Shown here: positions 1-6,398 of the stretch, in pieces
Layout of the letters: each line of letters begins with the position of its first letter
How positions within the stretch are numbered: position 1 is the stretch's first letter
Program-made: the position numbers and the translations under genes
Notes under the pieces: model-generated
The model's database searches: none
What the model was told of the DNA's origin: nothing
What the model saw: the letters and a program-made list of their open reading frames with translations, nothing else
From: Planctomycetales bacterium
GTDB lineage: Bacteria > Planctomycetota > Planctomycetia > Isosphaerales > Isosphaeraceae
Direction: 5' to 3'
Assembly: GCA_027451455.1 (NCBI GenBank)
Contig: DAIDJI010000237.1
Location: 1 to 7,925 of the forward strand
DNA length: 7,925 bases

Positions 1-3000
1 ACCGCGAACGATCCTGGCTCGACTGGCAGGGAATGGCGGGACAAGGCCGAACGCAACGAGCTCGCTATCTCGGATAGCAAAGGGGTTCCCCTGGCCAAAC
101 GATCGGGCAAAGAGGCCGACCGCCGCGGGGAGCCGACGCGCGAGCGGTTCGTGGAATCGGCCTACTGGAATCCGGCCGTCGTCACAGGTCCTGATGGCAA
201 GGCCCGGGTGACGTTCAAGGCCCCGTCGGCCCTCTCGGAATACCGGATCACGGCGCGAGGCGTCACGGGCTCCGACACACTCGCCGGTCAGACCACCGCC
301 GACCTGGCGGTCCGCAAGGACTTCTTCGTCGACCTGAAGGTTCCGGCGTCGCTCACCCAGGGCGATAAGCCGCGATTCTCGGCGGAGGTCCATCACCGGG
401 GCGTTCGCGGGACGCTGAACCTGAAGCTCGCGACCTACGCCGGGGGCCGCGACGACGTCTTCCCGAAGAAGCTGGAACTCGCCGGAGACGGTGTCGAGGA
501 GGTCACCTTCGAGCCGTACGAGGTCCCCGAGGGCGATTCGCTCCGCCTGACCCTCACGGCGACCGTCGGCGAGTCGCGCGACGAGATGGTGGTGGAGGTC
601 CCGATTCGCCCGTGGGGTGTCCCGGCCTTTGCTTCGACCTCGGGGACGAGCGGCGACAGCACAACCGTCTTCGTCGGCTTCCCGCCCGGCCGGACTTACG
701 AGGATCCCGAGCTTCGGATCGCGATCGCGCCGACGGTCCGCCGGATGCTCGTCGAGCTGGCCCTCGGCTCGTCGATCGGCGTCCGCCCCCTGGCGAGCGA
801 TCGGGAAAACCTGGCGCGTTGCCTCCCGCCGCCGACGAACACGACGGCCGATCGCGCCTCGGAACTGCTCGCCTCCGCGTCGGTGCTGAGTTACCTCCGC
901 GACGTCCAGGCTGGCGAGGCGCCCGAGGCGGTTCGACTCGTCGATCGGATCCGATCGCTGGTCTCCGAGCTGTCCGCTTCCCAGACCCCGGACGGCGCCT
1001 GGCCTTGGGTCACCTCTGGACAGATTCCTGAGGCGAACGGCCAGCGGCCGATCCCCGCGAACGATTGGAGAACAACGGGCGCGGTCGTCTGGGCGATGGC
1101 CGAGGCCGAGCGGCTCGGACTTCTCAGCGATCCGAAGGTCCTCGACCAGGCCGTCCGCTACCTGAACCAGCAATTCGCACAGCTTCGCCCGGCGGATCAC
1201 GAGGCCCGGGCCGCGGTCCTTCACGCTCTCTCGACCCGGCACGCCGCCCGCTTCGAGTCGGCCAATGCGCTGAACCGGGCCCGAAACCAGCTTTCGGACG
1301 CCGGACTCGCCTACCTCGCGATGACCTTCGCCAACCTCGACCGCCCGACCCTCGCCGCTGAGATCCTGGGAATCCTGGGTCCTCGGGCGAAGATCGAATC
1401 GGCCGGGCCGGGGCGTCCCGATCGGTTGTACTGGGACCAGGCGGGGAGGAACGGCTTCGTCCGGTCGGCAGCGGAGATCACGGCGATGGTCGCGATCGCC
1501 TACGCCCGGACCAGTCCCGATGCGTCCGAGCGAAGGAAGGCTGTCGCCTGGATCGAGGCGCACCGGGTCGGCGATGGCTGGCTCCCTCACAAGGCGACCG
1601 GCCCCGCGCTCGCCGCACTCGCGCTCGACCAGGGCCGCGCCCGGGCCGCCGAGGATCGATACCAGCTCTCGGTGACGGTCAACGATCGGAAGGTCGCGAC
1701 GATCGAGGTCCAGGGCCCGACCGCCGGCAAGACGGTCGCGGTCCCGAGGGCCTCGGTGAAGGTCGGCGAGCCGAACCGAATCCGGTTCGAGATGGAGGGC
1801 CGCGGGACGTTCGGCTACTCGGCCGTCCTCTCAGGCTTCACTCGCGACTTCGCCCCCGACCAGACGCGAGGCAACCGCGTCGCGCTCGTGGATCGCCGGG
1901 CCTACCTGAAGACGGCCCCCGAGCTCGACGGCCGGACCCTCTCAACGGGCTTCTCCGTCGCCGTTGATCCGGCCGAATTCGAAAACCGGGCCACACAGGT
2001 CGAGCCCGGCGGACGGGTCCGCGTCGAGCTGGATATCGTCCGGGGCGGCAAGCTGGGCGAGGCCGACTGGGACCGTGAGTTCCTCGTCGTGCAGGACCAG
2101 CTTCCGGCCGGGACAACGCTCGTCGAGGGCTCGCTCCGGTCGCGGGCCTCTTCGTACGAGCTGGTCGACGGCGTTCTCACGCTCTACTTCCCGCCCGGCA
2201 CCGCTCCGTGGAAGACCTCGTACGAGATCCTCGGCTCGATCCCGGGCGAATATCGTGTACCGCCTGCGATGGTCCGAAGCGCCTATGAGCCGGGCCGATA
2301 TCACCTGGGCCGACCCGAGACGTTCCGCGTCCGTCGCCCGAACGAGCCCGACACCGATCCCTACCGCCCGACGCCCGACGAGCTCTACGCCCGCGGCAAG
2401 GCCCACTTCGAGGCAGGCCGCTACGAAAAGGCCGGCGAGGCGCTGGAACCCCTCTTCGGCGGCTATACCCTCCGAGACGCGATCGCCCGCGACGCCGCGC
2501 GGATGCTCCTGCTCATCAGCATCCGGGACGGCCGGGGGCGGTCGATCGTCCAGTATTTCGAGGTGGTCAAGGAGAAGTCGCCCGACCTCTTGCTGGGCTT
2601 CGACCAGTTGAAGGCAATCGGAGATGCCTATCGCGATATCAAGGAATATGAGCGTGCCATGATTGTCTGGCGGGGGCTGGTCGAGGCGAGTTATCTGGAG
2701 GACGCAAGGGTCGGCGAGTTGCTCCGCCAGCGTGGGCGAAGGCTCGAAGGACTCGCCTACCTGATTGACCTCTGGCGGTCGTATCCGCAGACCCCGGCGA
2801 TCGATGCCGACTTCTTCGGGCTCTCGCAGGTCTTCGTCCAGGAGGCCGGCAAGGCGTTCACCGATCCCGCGCTTCGTCGGGAGCTCGCCTCGGCCGGGAT
2901 CACGCGGTCGCAGATGCTGCTCCAGTCGATCCGGATGATGCGAACGTTCCTCGTCGGCTCGCCCCGCAGTCCGATGGCCGACGAGGCCAGCCTCTCGATG

Positions 3001-4239
3001 GTCGGCGCCTTCATCGATCTGGAGGACTTCGAGTCGGTAGTCCGGCTCTCGGATCGATTCACGCGGATCTATCCCCGCAGCCACTACCTGGACAGTTTCC
3101 TCTACAGCGAGGCGCTCGGCGACTTCCACCTCGGCCGGTACGACCGGGCCGTTGAGGTCGCCTCTCGGATCGCGAAGGCGGTCTACAAGGACGCCGCCGG
3201 AGTCGAGCAACCGAGCCCGAACAAGTGGCAGGCGATCTACATCCTCGGCCAGATTTTCGACGCCCGCCGCCAGCCGGCGCGGGCACTCGAATATTACCGG
3301 CAGGTTGCGGAGCGATTCACCGATGCCGCCGATGCGGTCCGGTCTTACACCCGCAAGGAACTGAAGCTCGCCGAGGTCACGCTGATCCGCCCGCCGCATC
3401 GCCCGGCGGTCGCTGCACAGCCGACGGGCGGCTTCCGCGTCATCGATGCGGCCGATCCCGCTGAGACCCCCGGCGTGACCGTCGAGTATCGCAACGTCGC
3501 CCGGATCGACGTGAAGGTCTATCCGGTCGACCTGATGCAGCTTTACCTCGCCCGACGCAACCTCAACGGAATTGCCGGGATCGACCTGGCTGGGATCACG
3601 CCGATGGTCGACAAAACGGTCGACCTCGGCAGCGGGGCCGACTACGACGACCGCAAGAAGCGGATCGACCTGCCGCTCGAAAAGGATGGCGCCTACCTCG
3701 TGATGATCCGGGGCGACGGCCTGCACGCCTCGGGGATTGTGCTGGTCACTCCCATCGAGATGGAGGTTCTCGAGGAGGACATGGGACCGGTCACGATCGG
3801 CCCGACCACGGGCGGCAATACCGTCTCCGGCACGGTGACCGTCCGCGACGCCCGGACGGGCGACCTGATGCCGAAGGTCGAGGTCAAGGTGATCGGCACC
3901 CAGGACCGCCGGTTCGTCACCGGCCGAACCGACCTCCGGGGCGTCTTCGTGGCCGAGGGCATCAATGGCGAGATCACCGCCCTGGCGAGAGCCGGCGCGA
4001 GCCGCTTCGCCTTCTATCGAGGCCGTCGTTTTGTCCGGGGCAACCTACCGACGGGCGTCAGTGGGCACGGACTGAGTGGCGGACAGCCGGGGCTCACCAA
4101 AACACCCGAGCCTGGCCTCGACGCCCAGCTTCGGATGCAGAACTCGGCGAACGCGCTCAAGCAGGTTGAGCGATTGCAGCAGCGCTTCGGCCAGCCGAAC
4201 AGCAACCGAAAGGGCGCCTCGGCTGGCGACTTCCGGTGA
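1..4239 (+). CDS. Alpha-2-macroglobulin family protein fused to a TPR-like repeat region (5' end outside window)
   Basis: The frame is open from base 1, so the GTG at 151 is internal: ERF codons precede an ESAYWNPAVV segment typical of the A2M-domain entry of bacterial alpha-2-macroglobulins. About 1,412 codons are present; the missing 5' part should hold the signal peptide and first macroglobulin domains. Counting from codon 151: A2M domain about 1-200 (RITARGV, RKDFFV), helical thioester-type domain about 200-500 (TPDGAWPW at 279-286), receptor-binding-like domain about 600-727, TPR-like helices about 740-1075 (ELYARGKAHFEAGRYEKA), a macroglobulin-like beta region about 1108-1205, a carboxypeptidase-regulatory-like fold about 1222-1290 and a Gln/Asn-rich tail. 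Known bacterial A2Ms are periplasmic or surface protease traps. Here the usual CxEQ thioester motif reads SDRE (216-219), so covalent trapping looks lost. The stop is TGA. Family assignment is firm; the function of this fusion is unknown. Confidence 0.9.
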   Translation, partial: TANDPGSTGREWRDKAERNELAISDSKGVPLAKRSGKEADRRGEPTRERFVESAYWNPAVVTGPDGKARVTFKAPSALSEYRITARGVTGSDTLAGQTTADLAVRKDFFVDLKVPASLTQGDKPRFSAEVHHRGVRGTLNLKLATYAGGRDDVFPKKLELAGDGVEEVTFEPYEVPEGDSLRLTLTATVGESRDEMVVEVPIRPWGVPAFASTSGTSGDSTTVFVGFPPGRTYEDPELRIAIAPTVRRMLVELALGSSIGVRPLASDRENLARCLPPPTNTTADRASELLASASVLSYLRDVQAGEAPEAVRLVDRIRSLVSELSASQTPDGAWPWVTSGQIPEANGQRPIPANDWRTTGAVVWAMAEAERLGLLSDPKVLDQAVRYLNQQFAQLRPADHEARAAVLHALSTRHAARFESANALNRARNQLSDAGLAYLAMTFANLDRPTLAAEILGILGPRAKIESAGPGRPDRLYWDQAGRNGFVRSAAEITAMVAIAYARTSPDASERRKAVAWIEAHRVGDGWLPHKATGPALAALALDQGRARAAEDRYQLSVTVNDRKVATIEVQGPTAGKTVAVPRASVKVGEPNRIRFEMEGRGTFGYSAVLSGFTRDFAPDQTRGNRVALVDRRAYLKTAPELDGRTLSTGFSVAVDPAEFENRATQVEPGGRVRVELDIVRGGKLGEADWDREFLVVQDQLPAGTTLVEGSLRSRASSYELVDGVLTLYFPPGTAPWKTSYEILGSIPGEYRVPPAMVRSAYEPGRYHLGRPETFRVRRPNEPDTDPYRPTPDELYARGKAHFEAGRYEKAGEALEPLFGGYTLRDAIARDAARMLLLISIRDGRGRSIVQYFEVVKEKSPDLLLGFDQLKAIGDAYRDIKEYERAMIVWRGLVEASYLEDARVGELLRQRGRRLEGLAYLIDLWRSYPQTPAIDADFFGLSQVFVQEAGKAFTDPALRRELASAGITRSQMLLQSIRMMRTFLVGSPRSPMADEASLSMVGAFIDLEDFESVVRLSDRFTRIYPRSHYLDSFLYSEALGDFHLGRYDRAVEVASRIAKAVYKDAAGVEQPSPNKWQAIYILGQIFDARRQPARALEYYRQVAERFTDAADAVRSYTRKELKLAEVTLIRPPHRPAVAAQPTGGFRVIDAADPAETPGVTVEYRNVARIDVKVYPVDLMQLYLARRNLNGIAGIDLAGITPMVDKTVDLGSGADYDDRKKRIDLPLEKDGAYLVMIRGDGLHASGIVLVTPIEMEVLEEDMGPVTIGPTTGGNTVSGTVTVRDARTGDLMPKVEVKVIGTQDRRFVTGRTDLRGVFVAEGINGEITALARAGASRFAFYRGRRFVRGNLPTGVSGHGLSGGQPGLTKTPEPGLDAQLRMQNSANALKQVERLQQRFGQPNSNRKGASAGDFR

Positions 4240-4252
4240 GCGATCTCGGTGG

Positions 4253-4281
4253 TTGTGTCACCCGGTCGGCCGGTATATAAC
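4253..4281 (+). promoter_or_regulatory. Predicted sigma70-type promoter for the NIPSNAP gene
   Basis: A -35-like TTGTGT (4253-4258) and a -10-like TATAAC (4276-4281, five of six consensus bases) are separated by exactly 17 bp. They lie 14 bp past the stop of the upstream A2M gene. Transcription would start near 4288, giving a leader of about 64 nt before the ATG at 4352. The A/T-rich -10 stands out in a G+C-rich gap. It is predicted from sequence only. Confidence 0.55.
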
Positions 4282-4289
4282 CGGGACAC
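4255..4289. promoter_or_regulatory. Inverted repeat overlapping the NIPSNAP promoter; possible operator
   Basis: The left arm GTGT-CA-CCCGGT (4255-4266) pairs with the right arm ACCGGG-ACAC (4280-4289), apart from a 2-nt bulge. A second CCGGT at 4270-4274 is also complementary to ACCGG at 4280-4284, making a compact dyad CCGGT-ATATA-ACCGG centred on the -10 box. The right arm can therefore pair with either left copy. Position over the -35 and -10 suggests a repressor site, but no cognate regulator is visible and the role is inferred. Confidence 0.4.
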
Positions 4290-4336
4290 CTCGCATACTC
4301 GACCGACCAACCCTCAGCCCAACCCAACGCAACCCC

Positions 4337-4342
4337 GAGGAG
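4337..4342 (+). promoter_or_regulatory. Ribosome binding site of the NIPSNAP gene
   Basis: GAGGAG lies 9 nt before the ATG at 4352 and follows a C/A-rich, almost G-free leader (about 4305-4336) that should be poorly structured. It is the main reason for choosing this start. Confidence 0.75.
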
Positions 4343-4351
4343 TTCTGATCG

Positions 4352-4774
4352 ATGAAACGGATGATCTCCGCCGCCCTGATGCTCGCAATCGCCGGCCTGG
4401 CTGTTCCACGGGTCACAGAGGCCGCCGACGGCCCGGCTCACCGGGTCTTCGAGTTGCGCACCTACCACACGAATGAGGGCAAGCTCGACGACCTGAACAA
4501 GCGGTTCCGCGAGCATACCTGCGACCTGCTGAAGAAGCATGGCGCCGAGCTGGTCGGCTTCTGGACCCCTACCGACGAGAAGGACGGCAAGGGGAGCACG
4601 CTGGTCTACATGCTGGCTTTCCCGAGCCGGGAGGCCGCGAAGAAGTGCTGGTCTGAGTTCGGAGCCGATCCTGAGTGGCGCAAGGTCTTCGCGGAGAGCC
4701 ACAAAAATGGGGCGCTGGTGAAAAAGGTCGAATCGGTCTTCCTCGAACCGACCGACTACAGCACGCTCCATTGA
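4352..4774 (+). CDS. Secreted NIPSNAP family protein
   Basis: This 140-residue protein starts with a typical Sec signal peptide: basic MKR, a hydrophobic stretch (about 4-18), and probable cleavage after Ala24 or Ala25 (VTEAAD). The rest is one NIPSNAP domain (about 31-138), recognisable from VFELRTYHTNEGKLDDLNKR, the GFWTPTD segment and the S-R-E-A-A-K-K-C-W helix before D-P-E-W. NIPSNAP domains adopt a dimeric alpha/beta-barrel (ferredoxin-like) fold; secreted bacterial versions have no settled biochemical role, and I do not assign one. The start is supported by GAGGAG 9 nt upstream and by the signal peptide. It appears monocistronic, with its own promoter 112 bp or less from the A2M stop and a repeat island directly after it. 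The TGA stop overlaps the first base pairs of a 31-bp tandem repeat, so the last codons abut inserted DNA; the domain itself looks complete. Confidence 0.88.
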   Translation: MKRMISAALMLAIAGLAVPRVTEAADGPAHRVFELRTYHTNEGKLDDLNKRFREHTCDLLKKHGAELVGFWTPTDEKDGKGSTLVYMLAFPSREAAKKCWSEFGADPEWRKVFAESHKNGALVKKVESVFLEPTDYSTLH

Positions 4775-4831
4775 CAGGCCAGGTCGGGGAGAAACCACGA
4801 CAGGACAGGCCAGGTCGGGGAGAAACCACGA
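4773..4831 (+). repeat. 31-bp tandem duplication overlapping the NIPSNAP stop codon
   Basis: A 28-bp block beginning GACAGGCCAGGTCGGGGAGA occurs identically at 4773-4800 and 4804-4831, offset by 31 bp with a CAG linker. The first copy starts inside the TGA stop of the NIPSNAP gene. The second copy continues into a CACGAA-type array, whereas the first stops after one CCACGA element, suggesting local duplication of the outer edge of the element. Confidence 0.9.
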
Positions 4832-4943
4832 AAAACACGAAATCACACGAAAGAATGTCTTTTTCATAAAGATCTCGTAAACAGATCTTTTATTGAATCT
4901 GGGAAATCTTTCGTGTCCTTCGTGATTTTCGTGGTTCCTCCGA
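4815..4943. repeat. Long imperfect inverted repeat built from CACGAA arrays
   Basis: The left arm at 4824-4854 reads as AACCACGAAAA followed by two further CACGAA units. The right arm at 4907-4936 is its reverse complement with a few mismatches and one 1-nt length difference. Weaker pairing extends outward to about 4815 and 4943. In the right arm, CACGAA recurs every 9 bp on the minus strand. The roughly 52-bp middle (4855-4906) is A/T-rich. Arms in opposite orientation around a short core resemble a small non-autonomous element, but no target-site duplication was evident to me. Confidence 0.75.
4866..4893. terminator. A/T-rich hairpin, possible bidirectional terminator
   Basis: AAAGATCT (4868-4875) and AGATCTTT (4883-4890) form a perfect 8-bp stem with a 7-nt loop, extendable to ATAAAGATCT / AGATCTTTTAT with one bulge. 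Runs of T flank it on the plus strand and of A before it, so it could act on both strands. It lies between convergent genes, where a terminator is expected. The stem is A/T-rich and therefore weak, and it may simply be the core of the surrounding repeat element. Confidence 0.35.
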
Positions 4944-5061
4944 GATTTAATCCGGAATTCGGAAATCTTTCGTGTCCTTCGTGATTTTCGTGGTTCCTCC
5001 GAGATTTAATCGGGAATTCGGAAATCTCTTCGTGTCCTTCGTGATTTCCGTGGTTCCTCGG
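4902..5061. repeat. 59-bp tandem repeat, about 2.7 copies
   Basis: Units begin with GGAAATCT at 4902, 4961 and 5020, exactly 59 bp apart. The first two are nearly identical over full length: a CGTGTCC/TTCGTGATTTTCGTGG array, then TTCCTCCGAGATTTAATC and a GGAATTC junction. The third has a one-base insertion near its start, a T-to-C change, and ends after about 41 bp. On the minus strand each unit carries CACGAA elements at 9-bp spacing. The third copy lies inside the 3' end of the HD-GYP gene. Confidence 0.92.
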
Positions 5062-6217
5062 AATCCATTTCTCGGCCCAGAGCGACATCGACGGCACCGA
5101 TGAGGCTTTCCCCGAGTCCTTTCTGCCCGATGGCCTCCAGTTCGGCCCGGCAGGCAAAGAGGGCCTCGATGACCCGCGGGTCCCATTGTTTCCCGCGTCC
5201 CTTGTCGAGGATCTCGTGGATCTGCATCAGACCCATCCGTCGGCGATACGGGCGGCTGCTCGACATGGCGTCGAACGAATCAGCGACGGCCAGAATGCGG
5301 GCCTCGATCGGGATGTGGTCGCCGGCGAGGCGGTCGGGATAGCCCGTGCCATCGTAGCTCTCGTGATGATGGCGGACGCCTGGCAGAATGTGGCTGAGCC
5401 GCTTGAGATCCTTGAGGATGTTCACGCCGATCTCGACATGTCCCTGGATCTTCCGGTATTCCTCATCCGAGAGCGGGCCCGACTTCTTCAGCACTTCGTC
5501 CTCGATCCCGATCTTGCCGACGTCGTGCAGCAATCCGGCGAGGTAAAGGTCGCTCCGTCGCTCGGGGGAGATATGTAGTTCCTCGGCGATCCGAACCGCG
5601 ATCCTCGCCACTCGTTCCGAGTGGCCGGAGGTATAAGGGTCCTTGGCGTCGATCGCGGCGGTCAGAGAGCGAATGACCCCGAACAGCAGTCCCTTCAGTT
5701 CGGCGTAAGCCCGGGCGTTGGCAAGCTGGGCCTCGATCAATGCGGCGACGTAATGCAGCCGCTCGAGTTCCTGCGCGGTGAAAGGGCGTCCCGCGGGGGT
5801 GTTGAGGGCGATCAGCCAGCCCGATGGTCCCGCCGCGGCGGCGGCCTGGCGAAGCACCTCGGCCGGGGCGCCCGGGGGTGGCCGATCGACCACGATCGGA
5901 TCGTCCCGGATCGGGTCCACTCCCACGCGCGGGACCAGGGACCGATAGCCGATCGGCTCAAGCCCCGCCACCTGGCCCGCGACGATCGGTGGCGCAACCG
6001 GGTCGCGCGGAACCCAGCCCACGGACTCCGTCCCTGTGGACGACCGGAGGACCGTGGCCGCCAGGTACTGGAACCGTTCCGGCGGCTCGGAGACCCGCAG
6101 CCGTCGAATCAGCCGGCCGATGACCACGTGCTCGCCGTTCTCGTCCTGGCCCGAGATCGACGGCAAGATCGCTCCCTCGGTCGCGGTCGATTCATTCATC
6201 TCGCTCTCGCCGTACAT
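5006..6217 (-). CDS. HD-GYP domain protein, probable cyclic-di-GMP phosphodiesterase
   Basis: The protein is 403 residues from the ATG at 6217-6215. Residues about 25-170 form a sensory-type region, possibly a divergent GAF domain (ending PFTAQELERLHYVAALIEAQL), joined by a helix to an HD-GYP domain at about 175-360. All expected metal and catalytic signatures are visible: HSERVA (199), LLHDVGKIGI with H231, D232 and K235, GHVEIG (H260), HHHE (283-286), DGTGYP (289-294) and ADSFDAMSSSRPYR (D313). HD-GYP enzymes hydrolyse cyclic-di-GMP in the cytoplasm. No transmembrane segment is seen. The start is backed by a G-run (6225-6230) 7 nt upstream; ATG at 6199 is an alternative. The frame remains open upstream to 6529, but that part is antisense to the kinase N-terminus and I exclude it. 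The last 17 residues (EEPRKSRRTRRDFRIPD) and the TAA stop are encoded by the 59-bp repeat. Confidence 0.9.
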   Translation of the reverse strand: MYGESEMNESTATEGAILPSISGQDENGEHVVIGRLIRRLRVSEPPERFQYLAATVLRSSTGTESVGWVPRDPVAPPIVAGQVAGLEPIGYRSLVPRVGVDPIRDDPIVVDRPPPGAPAEVLRQAAAAAGPSGWLIALNTPAGRPFTAQELERLHYVAALIEAQLANARAYAELKGLLFGVIRSLTAAIDAKDPYTSGHSERVARIAVRIAEELHISPERRSDLYLAGLLHDVGKIGIEDEVLKKSGPLSDEEYRKIQGHVEIGVNILKDLKRLSHILPGVRHHHESYDGTGYPDRLAGDHIPIEARILAVADSFDAMSSSRPYRRRMGLMQIHEILDKGRGKQWDPRVIEALFACRAELEAIGQKGLGESLIGAVDVALGREMDSEEPRKSRRTRRDFRIPD

Positions 6218-6224
6218 GAGACAA

Positions 6225-6230
6225 CCCCCC
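6225..6230 (-). promoter_or_regulatory. Probable ribosome binding site of the HD-GYP gene
   Basis: On the minus strand a GGGGGG run sits 7 nt before the ATG at 6217. It is not a classic GGAGG, so it gives only moderate support for this start over the in-frame ATG at 6199, which is preceded by GAGAGCGAG. Confidence 0.4.
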
Positions 6231-6249
6231 GATCCGCACGCCCACGAGA

Positions 6250-6279
6250 ACCCTAGTTCATGGATCCTCAGGACGCCAA
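6250..6279 (-). promoter_or_regulatory. Weak candidate promoter for the HD-GYP gene
   Basis: On the minus strand, TTGGCG (reverse complement of 6274-6279, four of six -35 matches) and TAGGGT (reverse complement of 6250-6255, three of six -10 matches) are 18 bp apart and lead toward the ATG at 6217. The matches are poor and the call is tentative. Confidence 0.2.
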
Positions 6280-6293
6280 TGGTCAGCGCGAGT

Positions 6294-6322
6294 TGGACAG
6301 CCTCGCGAAACCGCCCTAGGTT
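6294..6322 (+). promoter_or_regulatory. Candidate promoter for the kinase gene
   Basis: TGGACA (6294-6299, five of six -35 matches) and TAGGTT (6317-6322, three of six -10 matches) are 17 bp apart on the plus strand. A TTTTTT run follows. The pair lies about 80 bp before the predicted kinase start and only 14 bp from the candidate opposite-strand promoter, so the two would be closely divergent. Confidence 0.35.
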
Positions 6323-6386
6323 TTTTGGGGGCGCGGTCGGTCGGGAGCTGAGGGCTCGCGGTCGGACTGCCCCTCGGCCGCCGGAC

Positions 6387-6392
6387 GGGGAG
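6387..6392 (+). promoter_or_regulatory. Ribosome binding site of the kinase gene
   Basis: GGGGAG ends 6 nt before the ATG at 6399. This favours 6399 over the in-frame ATG at 6279, which lacks a comparable site and would place the start upstream of the best candidate promoter. Confidence 0.55.
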
Positions 6393-6398
6393 CATCGG

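Noticed and set aside
1942..3726. A 594-codon open frame on the minus strand
   Set aside because: It is wholly antisense to the well-supported A2M gene, has no recognisable domain, and long antisense frames are expected in such G+C-rich coding DNA.
4157..4867. A 236-codon minus-strand frame across the NIPSNAP gene
   Set aside because: It overlaps the NIPSNAP gene, its promoter and the A2M 3' end and shows no family features; it is an antisense shadow.
4902..5061. CRISPR array
   Set aside because: The 59-bp units are contiguous tandem copies with no unique spacers, and no cas gene is present.
4864..5186. Minus-strand frames coding NHENHEGHE and TKITKDTK peptides
   Set aside because: These are translations of the CACGAA repeat in different frames, fused to out-of-frame pieces of the HD-GYP gene. 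They are the classic spurious products of this repeat.
5621..6256. Plus-strand 211-codon frame
   Set aside because: It is antisense to the HD-GYP sensory region, with no recognisable product.
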